Shown in pieces: positions 37,570 to 49,300 of a DNA stretch of 64,000 bases. How positions within the stretch are numbered: position 1 is the first letter of the stretch; every line of letters starts with the position of its first letter. Location of the stretch: contig NC_039510.1 of the NCBI RefSeq assembly GCF_003672135.1, forward strand, positions 15,252,001-15,316,000. The letters are read 5' to 3'. The notes beneath the pieces were generated by a model. That model was not told where the DNA came from. It searched no databases and saw nothing but the letters and a program-made list of their open reading frames with translations. The translations under genes were made by a program, and so were the position numbers. The stretch is from Ooceraea biroi (Eukaryota; Arthropoda; Insecta; Hymenoptera; Formicidae).

Positions 37570-38555
37570 ATATACTTAGACGAATCGAAGTCTAATATCT
37601 TGTAATAATACTTATAATATACATGTGTAGCAGTTTGGTCACAAATATTGCAAGATTTATACGTATTATATGTTACTGATTGCAGTTTGAGAAATATTTT
37701 AGTCACATTGATAATATTTGATAATTGACTTTATGATCCTTTTTACATTTCTGTTTTACAGTCCAAGTTGTATGAGAAATTTTCTGGCAACTAATAGCAT
37801 AATTTTTATAAAGAAAACTTATAAAAGATTTTTTATGAAATTTCTATAAAAGAAACTGTTTAATTACATAAACTAATTCTTGTGATTTCCCCTTTTCAGC
37901 CAACTTGTAACTAACAGGAAGGCATAACGCTATTGGTTTAACAAAGAACACATTCCAGAATTTGTATAAAATGTAATTGAAGTAAAAAAAAACTAATATA
38001 TCTTTATATTTTCAGTCTTTGTAATTAAATATCTGTATATTTATGTAAATGTTTGATCACTTTATATTTCTATTAAATTAGTTATGATTATACATATATT
38101 AGCTTTATGTATTAATTTGTGTACCTAATATCTTATCCTTATTTTTACCAAATTATCAAATAGTCAATTAGAAACAGTCAATAGTAGCCATTTTGTTCTG
38201 TCAAGTATTCACTTGTGTCTGGTCGAAAACTGTAATCTATACATGTTTATCTTTGCTAAAATAAAATAAGGAATGATGGAAACTTGAAAGTTAATACCAG
38301 AAAGGACATCTCCAGCTCGCTAGAGATAGGCCACTCCGACGAGGGAAATTTGACATCAGAGAGCCTATACATGATAAGAAAGCACATTGAGGTTAGATTT
38401 AATCATTAATGAACGTATCTTAAATAGTAAAAATGACTGTAGAAAAGAGTGAAAATGGAAACACTAAGAATATTAATGTTTTTTTGAATTAATCATTTTT
38501 CCAGAAATTTCACAAAATTCACGTGAGTTAAAAGCATCAATAATCAATCTTCACA
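37570..38555. other. CCS-ASTE1 intergenic region
   Basis: About 1 kb, AT-rich, presumably the CCS 3' untranslated region followed by the ASTE1 promoter. It contains a segment of clearly protein-like sequence at about 38269-38391 that belongs to neither gene (separate entry). Confidence 0.4.
38269..38391 (+). other. Orphan coding-like segment (unassigned exon or gene relic)
   Basis: An open frame with codon-like composition inside AT-rich DNA. It reads ...VNTRKDISSSLEIGHSDEGN... and then LTSESLYMIRKHIE, and stops soon after. It is preceded by a possible acceptor (AAATAAG, exon from about 38271) and followed by a possible donor (GAG/GTTAGA at 38391/38392). No protein family was recognised. It could be an alternative exon upstream of ASTE1, an exon of an undetected gene, or a relic. 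Confidence 0.35.
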
Positions 38556-40862
38556 ATGGGAATTCGTGGCTTGGCAGCATACATATCGAATCGTTCCGAA
38601 CGTTTCCTTGAGACTTATGCGTTACACGATACTTACTTGGTAATTGATGGCAATTGCATAGCGTGCCAGTTATACATGTATTACACAAAAAGTTACTGTC
38701 TCTTTGGTGGTGATTATGACAAGTACGCACTGTGTGTATCAGAATTCTTTGACGAACTGTTAAAGTGTAATGTCACACCGTTGGTCATAATAGACGGTGG
38801 CTGTGAAGACAAGAAACTGAAGACAATCATATCTAGAACGAAAGAGAAGCTTCAAAGAGCAGCGTGTTACACGCCGGCCTCTCAGAACACTAACAAGTTC
38901 TTACCTCTGATGCTGAAGGAAGTTTTCAAAGATGTTATGAACAGAAAAGGCATCCGGTATGCACAGTGCATATTCGAGGCAGATAATACCATAGCTGCGA
39001 TAGCGCGTATTCTAAACTGCCCCGTGTTAAGTTACGACTCGGATTTCTACATCTATGGATCGCTATATATACCGTTCGATACGTGGAGTCGGAATTTCGT
39101 GAGTCGCAATCCATCGGGTAACGGCTACGTAAAGTACTGTAAGATTTATCACGTCAACAAACTTTTCCAATTTTACAAGGGATTGAATCAATTGTTGTTG
39201 CCTCTGGCAGCCATGTTGCTGGGAAATGATTACGTGAAGCCGCATACATTTAAAAACTTCTTTCGCCACTTGAAGTTACCGCACACAGGAAGGATAATGT
39301 ACAGTGACCAACAGCGACGTATAGACGCTACATTTAATTGGCTACGAAGACACAACTTGCCGCAAGCTGTAACGGGCATACTGAGCAGGCTACAAAAACA
39401 AGAACGCAAACGTGTATTGAATATAATAGAGATGGTACTTAATAGTTATTCCAGTGCATCGCTAAGCGTATTGCACATGCTAGGTATTCCTCCTGAGCAC
39501 TGTTCAAAGAAAGCTATGGAGTATACGTCGAAGAAATATAAATTTGAAGGTGATATATACAATCTGACTTACGTCGAGGAGAACTCAAGTGAGGCCAATT
39601 TGAGCGACGACGACGAAGAATTAGATGATCAAGAAATAACAAATATATTGCAAGGGAAAAATGTTTCCAATGAATCCCTGGTTGATACTTTACCTCAATG
39701 GTTCATCGATGAATTCAAACTGAGCAGATATCCTTCTTATTTTATAGACATAATAATACGAAGATTATATGTTTGTCCCATACAAATTGAAGACTTTTCG
39801 TGCCCCACATCTCTCAATGCAAGCTTAAATATTATAAGTGTTATTTATGCTTTACTGATATCAGAAGTTAAAGGAAATAAAACCTGCTTGGAATACATAA
39901 CTAGAGAAAATAAGGAAATTAAGTGTTACGAGTTAGAGTACAATGATACTTTATACGGTTGTCAATTACCTCTTTTATCAAACTTGAGGACACTGCCAGT
40001 TATAACCAGAAGAGAAATTATGAACGCTACTTTAGGAATCAGTCATGAAAGCTATCTCCATGAAATTCCATCAAGCTGGATGCTGTATATCGCTATTATC
40101 AAGTATTGGATAGATCAACAAGAAGAACCGTGTAATTTAGGTTGTCACGTATATTCCTTATTATTTGCTATGTTATTTACCATAATAGATTGTAATATAG
40201 GCGTCTATAGAAATCCGAGGAAGTTCCATGATAGCTTCGATCATCAAATAGATATGATTCGATACACGAGACGAAGGAGATATTATAATTCGCAATATTC
40301 GGAAAATGCCGCAACACTTGGAGATGCATTTCATGAAGTTAATGTAGATGACTGCTACATTGCAGCTTCGTGGTTTCAGTTTAATTTCGAAATGAATACA
40401 AAATTATATGCTTATCCGAAAACAATGAATACCGCAATTATTCATCGTTTTGCCGAGTTTCAGAATTGCTTGAGACATGCCATGAATTTGAACGCACTAT
40501 TAGATTACCCGTATGAACAAACCAAGGTTGCCAATGTGTTCAATGGCACATTGCTGTATAATCTGTGTGATAATTTTAAAAGACGTGGCGATGTTGAAGC
40601 TTACATTAATCTGGTGTTAAAAGAGTCTCCGAGTTTATTACGTTTATTTGATATGCTTTTATCAAAAGTGAAACCTCTGTTTGGTACGGCACTGGAAAAG
40701 AAAATTAAGAAATTTAAAAAGCGTAAAACAAAAAAATATAACGAAAATAAATGCACAGAGGAAGAAAATGATGAAGAAACAACAAATGAGAGCAACGAAA
40801 ATGAAGAAACATTTTACGATGCTAATAATAGCTTTTCTATTCTCAATGTCGTACAACATTAA
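38556..40862 (+). CDS. ASTE1: ASTE1, protein asteroid homologue (XPG/FEN1-like)
   Basis: Member of the asteroid branch of the FEN1/XPG structure-specific nuclease superfamily; the fly founder modulates EGFR signalling and the human protein is linked to DNA-end processing. One uninterrupted 768-aa frame with the typical MGIRGLAAYI start. XPG-N region at about residues 1-100, with acidic residues Asp31 (VIDGN) and Asp80 (IIDGG). XPG-I region at about 135-170, with FEADNTIAAIA (Glu141, Asp143) and SYDSDF (Asp161, Asp163). The main metal-binding acidic residues are thus kept, so nuclease activity is plausible. An acidic loop lies at about 345-370 (SDDDEELDDQE). The C terminus has a basic KKIKKFKKRKTKK stretch (possible nuclear localisation) followed by an acidic EEENDEE tail. 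No introns in the coding region. Confidence 0.93.
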   Translation: MGIRGLAAYISNRSERFLETYALHDTYLVIDGNCIACQLYMYYTKSYCLFGGDYDKYALCVSEFFDELLKCNVTPLVIIDGGCEDKKLKTIISRTKEKLQRAACYTPASQNTNKFLPLMLKEVFKDVMNRKGIRYAQCIFEADNTIAAIARILNCPVLSYDSDFYIYGSLYIPFDTWSRNFVSRNPSGNGYVKYCKIYHVNKLFQFYKGLNQLLLPLAAMLLGNDYVKPHTFKNFFRHLKLPHTGRIMYSDQQRRIDATFNWLRRHNLPQAVTGILSRLQKQERKRVLNIIEMVLNSYSSASLSVLHMLGIPPEHCSKKAMEYTSKKYKFEGDIYNLTYVEENSSEANLSDDDEELDDQEITNILQGKNVSNESLVDTLPQWFIDEFKLSRYPSYFIDIIIRRLYVCPIQIEDFSCPTSLNASLNIISVIYALLISEVKGNKTCLEYITRENKEIKCYELEYNDTLYGCQLPLLSNLRTLPVITRREIMNATLGISHESYLHEIPSSWMLYIAIIKYWIDQQEEPCNLGCHVYSLLFAMLFTIIDCNIGVYRNPRKFHDSFDHQIDMIRYTRRRRYYNSQYSENAATLGDAFHEVNVDDCYIAASWFQFNFEMNTKLYAYPKTMNTAIIHRFAEFQNCLRHAMNLNALLDYPYEQTKVANVFNGTLLYNLCDNFKRRGDVEAYINLVLKESPSLLRLFDMLLSKVKPLFGTALEKKIKKFKKRKTKKYNENKCTEEENDEETTNESNENEETFYDANNSFSILNVVQH

Positions 40863-41393
40863 ACTTTTTATATATTCTAACAAAAATTAGCGTTAATTTT
40901 TTTGATGAAAAAGATTAAACATTCCGATAGGACGTAATCATAAGGCTACCGAAAAGATGGCAAATGATGATAAGCAACGCATGATAGTGAGCGATACATA
41001 TGGTTGAATACACACATACAATAAATGTCTCAAACTTTTACTAATATAATATTATGAATTTGTTATAAGTCAGTATAACAATCAAATTGTATTTATGATG
41101 GATCTAAATTTATTACAATGTGACAAAGTGTAATATAATTGTATGATATTAATATTTAATGAAAACATGTTTAACTTGATCAAAGAGAATCTAAATTCTT
41201 GAATCAGTTTTATCTCTTATTGTTAGACGAATTTGTATAATCTTTTCATTTCTGATGTAATATTAATGATATAATATTAAATTTCTTTTTTTCTTGTATT
41301 ACGCAATTCTCATTTACTATCAGTTTTCTTCTATCACTCAGAATAATCTTTGTATAATCCTTTCGTTTCTAATGTAATATTAGTAATGTAGTA
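40863..41393. other. Convergent 3' region after ASTE1
   Basis: About 530 AT-rich bases between the stop codons of ASTE1 and the small minus-strand gene. There is a near-repeated segment: the stretch at about 41215-41290 and that at about 41330-41408 share AATCTTT-CATTTCTGATGTAATATTA-type sequence. No gene was seen. Confidence 0.4.
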
Positions 41394-41800
41394 TTACATT
41401 TCTTTCTTTCTTGTATTCGGCAACTGATTATTCTGAAACGAATAACAAGATAAAGATGTTTATTGTGTAATATAAAGATTGATGTGAAAAAAATGAATTT
41501 TGATATTACATGTTTATGGATTTCCCAAAATGCACTGAACGCTGTTTTAGCAGCGTAAGCCTCTTCCCGTAAAGTAGGTACGCAATACTGGTCATCCTCA
41601 TGTTTAGCAATTAATCCAAGACAGATAGCATATCTTAAGTTTTCTTGTAATTCCTGCTCAAGAGCAAGAAGATCGCTTTCAACTGGATAATGTCTTTGTA
41701 AATAATCTCTTAAATCTTTTGATTTAACAAATAATTTATATTTTTGTAATTCTTTTATCGCCGCACGTAGCATTTGTGGCGTTATAGAGATCTTGCTCAT
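41394..41800 (-). CDS. Conserved-looking small protein of unknown function, 109 aa
   Basis: Two exons on the minus strand: 41510-41800 and 41394-41432, joined across a 77-base intron with donor GTAATA and a strong acceptor (CGTTTCAG). The total is 330 nt, 109 aa, starting MSKISITPQMLRAAIKELQK. The protein is mostly helical with a helix-turn-helix-like rhythm (PQMLRAAIKELQKYK, then SKDLRDYLQRHYP, then LEQELQENLRYAICLGLIAK) and a short strand pair (EDDQYCVPT). This resembles a winged-helix or linker-histone-like small domain. A match to an insect DUF (DUF4777 comes to mind) is possible but unverified. Without splicing, the frame would run 46 residues into AT-rich sequence, so the spliced model is preferred. 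Confidence 0.6.
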
Positions 41801-43157
41801 CTGAACAGAAAATATACTTATTTAATTAGAATACAATATAGAATATATTTTAATAAAGTTCTATGTATAACTGAAGCAAGAGTAATAAAATATTATATAT
41901 ATATTTTTATTCTTATTGGAATTAAAAATAAAATTTATATAATAAGATTTATATTACAATAGTTTTAACGAAATTCTTGAGAAAGAGCATACGAATTTAG
42001 TTAATGTGTATTTTCAAAACAATAACTTTGTAATAATTTTAACTTACGATGTTCGATGAGCAATTTTCACTAAAAAATGCTGATAATATTTTATATCATT
42101 TTGACATTAATAATTGGACAATTCGACTGTAGGATTTAGAAAATGAACGTAATCGATAATATTCGTAAAGCACATGAATGTGCTTATTTCACAATCTTTT
42201 AGATTTTGACAATCTTTTAAGTCAAAATCACAGACATAAGAAATATTGCCTATGTCTATGGTCATAATTAGTAGAAAAATATCGTAAAAGAAAATGATTC
42301 ACAGACATGAAATTTTTCTAATTTATTTGTCAATTGCCTTTTGCCCCTTATCAGTTTTTGATACATATAAATGAACTATATATACATGGTAAAATGATAA
42401 AGTTCTATATTCTATTTTATTGAATTCATAGTTTTCAAAAATTACATAAATATACTTAGGAATAAAAAAAAATTGTCAATAAACGTGCAATTTTAAACGG
42501 ATTGCATTACTTTCTATATATATAAACAAGCCTGATATTTACTACTATCGAGATATCACAAGAGCGCCGCTTAACAGTAAATAAAATATTGGACGTAACA
42601 AGCTTTTCTACCGGAGTTGAGAAAATTTTTATTAATATTACGTGTGAATATAGAACATTTAACGTGCTTTATCGGATACGCGATAACAGAGTTAACCAAT
42701 TTATATAAAACGTATACGACTCAAGGTTTTATAGCAAATCGAATGTTACGTGAATGATACATTCGAATCAAATTACAATATACTCGATTGTATATATATA
42801 TAATACAGAAACTAAATATAATAAAATTTACAATAAATTAATAGCGAGAAAATGATGCCTAAGCGTTTTTACAATAATTATATGATTATATTACAATTTG
42901 GTACTGGCTGGGCACAATAAAAATTACATCAGTAATTGAAGAAGTATATCTTCCACCATTATTTACGCTCTATATACAATATAAGCTCATATAGATTAGC
43001 TTAGTTTCTGTACTAGAATATTTCTGCAACTATAACAAAATACCATTGCACTGTATCTATGGGTATTCCTAAGATTTGCCATTAATATTCTATTTCTACA
43101 TCGATAAATGTTTCATATATTGTTCCGGGAAAATTATATATACATATGTATATAGTT

Positions 43158-43189
43158 GTATACGATATATATGTATATATATCGTATAC
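43158..43189. repeat. Perfect 14-bp inverted repeat with 4-base loop
   Basis: GTATACGATATATA is followed by TGTA and its exact reverse complement. It lies in an alternating purine-pyrimidine tract that could extrude as a cruciform. Since it falls in the ORP8 3' flank it could also form an RNA hairpin in the 3' untranslated region. Confidence 0.7.
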
Positions 43190-43261
43190 ATACATATATT
43201 TCTTTCAGAACAATCATAAAGCAGTACCGACACCACGTTGCAAAAGTTTCAGGACGAACAA

Positions 43262-43332
43262 TTTATATATATATATATATATATATAAATTATAATATAT
43301 ATATATAAATTATTATATATATATATATATAT
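43262..43332. repeat. (AT)n microsatellite, interrupted
   Basis: Two runs of 11 or more AT dinucleotides separated by an AAATTATAATATATATATATAAATT-like interruption, about 60 bases beyond the ORP8 stop codon. Such runs are unstable and prone to assembly error. Confidence 0.8.
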
Positions 43333-43394
43333 CTTTATATATAATTCGGACAACGAGCAACACAAAAAGTATGAAAGAAATCTTACTATGTTCC

Positions 43395-46300
43395 TCAACC
43401 TTTAGTAAGATCATTGTTCCAAATGCTTACAAAATATTGTACCGAAAAAACAATGATTATAATAAGCATGGTATCGAGAAAGCTCTTAAATATGTTTATG
43501 CTGTGATAGTGATCACTGGACTCTCTTTGTTTCCTGGCAACTTGTTCCACAATCTGTTGTATACGAATCAGCTTTTCATTGTGCTCCAACATTTGACTTT
43601 CCATTTCTTTTATTACATCTATTATTCTGAAATAAATGTACGTTTATCTTGTCAGGGATTATATAATTTTTGTAAAAAGTAATTTCATATCTTAATTACA
43701 TCTGAACATCTTAATTGTACCTAAATATCCTTACCTAGCGGTTGAACGTCTTCTCTTGCCTAACGATTGACTAGAATCGGTATGCGCCTCTGCGGACGAG
43801 CTTCCAGAGTCATGACCCTCTGTCAGAGGCATGTTAGTAGACAGCTGTCTCTTTGAAGATTTGAGCACTGATAAGGAGGAACGTGATTCAGCTTGTAATA
43901 ATGGAATCTGCAATAATTATTTTTTGCATATAATTTATATTATTAACAAGAGTTGAATATAATCTAGAAATAAAATAACAATAAGATCTTTTTACCGAAG
44001 TGTTCAATTTATAATATAAATAAATAAATATAAAGATGTGTTTTTCATGATCTTAAAAGTTCGATTTTTGATTAATTAATTTTTAAAGCTGTCTGTCGTC
44101 TTTTTCTTGTAACATTTTCAATATATAAACTGATTAAGTGCGTTTTGAAATATAATATATTGATTAAAGTACAAAAATAACGATACAGTGAGTAAGTTAT
44201 TTCTATCTTCACTAATATATTCAGATACATTTGTAATAAAATAAAATTGTAATAAAAAGAATGAGACCCTTACTTATATTCGTCTGAAATATCAAGAAAT
44301 GCATAATATAAGAAGAAAAAGTAAGATTAGTATTCTTTCCATTAACGTGCACAATTTTTAACGAATATTCTTCACTCATGTGTACTATTTCATCCCTCTT
44401 TTACTTGCTAGGATCTATTTTTCCATTTATCTATTGTTAACTATTATTCTTTATATTATGTTTTACTTTCTGAAAAAACAGCACATGTTTTGAGGAAGCT
44501 ATTTCGGAGAGAAGATGGCAATACATTACAAATGAGACATTTAATATTAGGAAAATTTCAATACAACGTAAAAGATATAAATAAAAATTATAAATTAACA
44601 TGAATTTATATATTTTATAAATATATTATATATTTTATGATTCTGTTTCAAAGATATATGTTTTCTTTAAAGACTTACTTTGAACGTAATAATTCTAGAT
44701 TTTTCAATTTTGTGCAGATCGAAATACGTGTCTACAAAAGCAATGTTAAATTAATTAACAAACGCGATGATAACAGTTAACATTAAACGAATATAAACTA
44801 CAAGTTGAATTAAATAAGTTTATTAAAAATATCAGAAATGTATACACAATCTATTCAAATCCATCGATAGCAAAATAAAGGATAGCAGTATAATATAGTT
44901 ATTTAGTAGCACTGTCAAAAACGAAGAAAATGGATAAAGCATTTAAGACAATATTACCTATGTGTGTACAAATATTAAAGCAGCATGCATAGTGCAAATT
45001 AGCTTTTACATCGCTGTACCTGTGATTGTGGTTCAGAAGAAACAATACTACCAGTACGCATAATAGGTGTTTTATGTCTAGTTTTTGTGCGCACTACGTA
45101 ATTTTCTTCGTATTGTACTACGTCGTTTCTTGGATCCCATGGTCTTACATCAGCATGCCGATAAACCCAATTTCCCGTTATAATGTCCTGACAGAGCGGA
45201 GAAAATTAAATTGCATATAAAATTGTATTGCATATATTAATCAAATGATATGTGTATAAAACTATATAAAAATATAAAAATAACATACTTGAACGAAGTA
45301 TTTTGGTACCCATTCTTGTCCCATTCTTTTCCGCTCTTTAGCGCGTTCCCTTTGTGCTTCCTCAAGTCCAGTTTTAGCTTCAGTAGCGGCAACTTGATCA
45401 TCCCTGTTGATGGCTAGCGTAACGGTGTGCCATAATTTTTCGCTTTCCCACGGACCTTGACATTCCATAGGAACGGTGAACTTTTTTAATCGTTTCTTGC
45501 GTACTTCTGGTGTCGGATTAAAAAATACACTTTCTTGCTGAAAAGTGAAATGTTCATTGTTAGCTGAGAAGATATTGATTAATACCTATATTTAACTTAC
45601 TCCTGTTCGCTTGTCCGTTATTAAAATTTGACCGTCCCAATATCCCGATATAGTAGCCAAAGTCTCCTTTCCCAGACGTATCCGTCCTACAACTTGATTC
45701 ATTAGTTCTGCCCCACCAAGAAACGGCTAAAAATGTTATTATAATTATTATTATTATATATATTTCGTAGTTAAATTATCGTTTTATCGATAGCTGCGGC
45801 TACATCACCCAGAAAAAATATAACAGTCTTTTTTACCTTGAGTTTAAATTCCAAGTCGGTATGATACCCGGTCTTCTCGCATATTATGGTCACTTTTCCA
45901 CCGAGTTCCATTGTCAATGTTCCCATAAGAATACCTTTACAGTGCGCATAAGGAATTGTCATTGTATAATCTTCACCTCTCGGTAACATTGTTAATACAG
46001 CAACACCATCCAAAACTGCGGAGGTTGAATTGCCTGTAAAAAGTTAAAAATGTTTAGCATAAATAAAGTTATCGTTCGATAGAAGGATTACATTTTATAC
46101 GTAAAACAGCGAACGAATATTTACCATAAAATTTAGACTTTGCAATAATTGTAGCGCTGATGGTAAATCCATCTTGGCGGTTTGTCACATAAAATCCTGA
46201 GATAGGTGGATGGTGCGATAACTAGCAAAAATATTACATGTACTAAAGCAGAACATACAATCTATGTACTAAGAATTAGAAAGTTTATCATTAACAATTA

Positions 46301-49300
46301 AAACAAAGAGTTTCATGATATTTTGATTATAGTGAATCATTTAATATTATTAACATAAAATATGTGAATTACTTGTTCGGCTAAGTAAAATGTTCTTGAA
46401 CCATTACTATGTTGCCAATAGCAGCGGAATGTTTCGCCCAAAAGTGGGTTGTATGGCTTCTTTAAGCCTTGTGGTTTCTTATAAAATCCTGATAAGTACC
46501 ATTTTACCACAGCTTTCATACGTGTAAACGCATCATCTTCCAGTACTGCTCTGTAAAACAAACAAAGTCGAAGAATTGTATTTATTCATGAAACAAATAT
46601 AAAAACAAAGTATAAAATACAGCGTATATTATTATACGTTACTAACTGAGATAATAAATCGGCATGGTAATACGAATCAGCCAGTTTCTCCAGAAATGAA
46701 CGTGGTTCCAGAATAAAAGTTGGCAATACAACTTTGGACAGATCCATACCAGGTCGAACTTGTTTCATTAAAAACCATATTAAGGACTTTTGTTCTTCTT
46801 GCAGTTCCGTTACGACTTCGCCGGCCTATTTATTAATAATAATGCAACACTATAAAAATGGATATAAAATGTGTGATTTGTAAGAAATTTATGACAAAAT
46901 GTGATTCGAGAAAGGAGTCTCTCTCTTTCTCTGAGAGAGAGAGAGAGGAGAATGTAATAAATTTTATCACATAAAAATGTCATCTTATAAAGAACATACG
47001 TCACATAAAATTGATATTTACCGTTCCTAAAAATTCATTTTCATTAGCTACGTATGGTGTCTCGGTGATTGGTTCTGACGATTGATCTTCCTTAGCCGAT
47101 GCCTCGGATTCACTGTCGGAGGCACTAATTTCGGCATCAGCTGCTACTCCATTCTCTGGTTGACTAATATCGTCCAGGTCTGTATGCGAGGTGTACACAG
47201 GATCTAGCGTTACTACTTGATGGGTATCGTACTCTAAGACATGTACAGAAGGAACAGTCATGCGACGTGCCGAGGAAATTGGGGGATGTAGTGTAGAAGT
47301 AGGACACGAAAAACCAGATGGCTGATTATCATCACCATCTGGTTCCTCAATGGAAATCGAAGATGGAATATTTTCCTGATCTGTGCTAGGTGTCGGAGAT
47401 CGGTCGAAGAACTGTTTTTCCCAATATGCGACTGCATGATAAAGGTGTTGAAACATTGGAGTTGGAGAGGGGCAAATGTTTCTAGGATCGTGCGTTATAG
47501 GTAAGAGTGGCTGCGGACATGATAACAGATGCCTTTGAGGTGTCGTAGACGTTCTCGGGGCATAACGACTTAAACATATTACTGGTGCAAAAAAGCAGGA
47601 CAACGAATACCAGGACGACAGATAGGAAGGAAAAGATATTAATAATTATTATTTATGTAATACAAAATATAAATCGAAGTATTTAATATTATTGTAATCT
47701 GTATGAAGTAAAATTTGAATACAAAGAAGAATGAAAAATATTCTAGCGCCGAGTAGCTTAAAGATTTGTGTAATTTTAATATCATTTCTTTGAATTGTAA
47801 TATTGAAAATAAAAATAGAATAGCACAAAATAATCATAATTGTCAATAAAAAATTTTAGATACATTAAAGAGTAAATTATTGAAGTTTATATTCCGTCAA
47901 TATATGTTTAAAGTTATGTAAAGAGCATTAAATCATAAATATTAGAAAAAAATTACGTTAAAAATGTGAAAAAAGTTATATTAAACAATGGGATCGTGTG
48001 GTATTTTGCACAAGTGAAAAAGATTATATTCTATCTATTCTATTATATTCTGATTATATTATGTCGCGACGTTTGTTAGGTTATATAAAACTTATAAAAA
48101 ATAATGATATGAAACCATTTATACTTTTATGAATAGCAGTGCAAATTGATAAATCACCATGCATCTTTCACAAATAGTATTTCTTGTACACACACACACA
48201 CAACATACTTTTCTAGTTAATAAATGTCTCCATAAATTCAATTCTCTATATGTAGCCAACTGTTGTATCAGAAATATCGATTATTGTTCTATCTCTTTTG
48301 TTTTTATTATATACAGGGATGAAGAGGAAAAGAATTCGTATAAAATAAAAATAAGAAGACTCTTGTTATGAAATAATCTACTTTAAATTTGTCAATCCAT
48401 AAGAAAGAAAGAAAACGTGCAAGACAAATTTAGAATGCCCTGCACATGTGAAATTCCATAAAAACGTTATTCAAACACAGATTCTACTGCTATTGTACTT
48501 AAATACCTAGTACGTAGGATGCTTGTCAATTATACTAACCGTGATCATCAAAGTGCTTTTCATAATCAGCTTCGCTCCACTGAGTTTCATGAGTGGTGGT
48601 TGTATCGTGTGGCAAAGGACGCGGTAATGCGCTTGTCGAGCGCACTATTAGCGAGGAACAACGTAACGATAATTCAAGTGCGTCTAACCAACATTTGCCT
48701 GCCGCTTGGGATGGTGCTCGAAAAATTAAGTAAGATGTTGGCAAAGGTTGTACAACGGCACCTAAAAATATTAATTTCTTTATAATTCTGGCGTTAAAAT
48801 AACTGATCTAAAATAAAATTTTTTTAATTACACGATGTATATAGTTACATGCATCTGCTACCGAATTAAATTTCATATCATTTATTAATATATTTAAAAA
48901 ATGAGTAGTAAAGGTAATCTTATGTATAATGTTCAATATTGATTATTTAATCATACCAATAGCTTCTTTTTCTGGTCCTCGAGGAGCCCATATCGATTGT
49001 TCCAAAGGATGAAATAATTTAAAGCAAAATCCATCCTTTTTACTCGGACGTTCTATAACTTGACACGTATTAAGTAGTACTGTTCCTACCCAATGATTAC
49101 TCTGCAATAAATCCAAAAGATACAGTTAGAATAAAAAAAGAGATAGTAATAAGAAATATCATAAAAATACGAACTTTTGTTTTAGGACTTTTGTACAGTA
49201 ACAACAATCCAGGTTTTAGGATACACCACAATTTGGTCCAACTTTTCAAAGTACCGCGAACTTTTAACCAATCACTCATAACGATAACGGTTGGATCTTT

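Larger units (their letters stand above)
41801..43394. other. AT-rich region between the small gene and ORP8
   Basis: About 1.6 kb that should hold the promoter of the small gene and the 3' untranslated region of ORP8. There is no coding frame. The right part carries alternating AT/purine-pyrimidine repeats and a perfect palindrome (separate entries). Confidence 0.45.
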
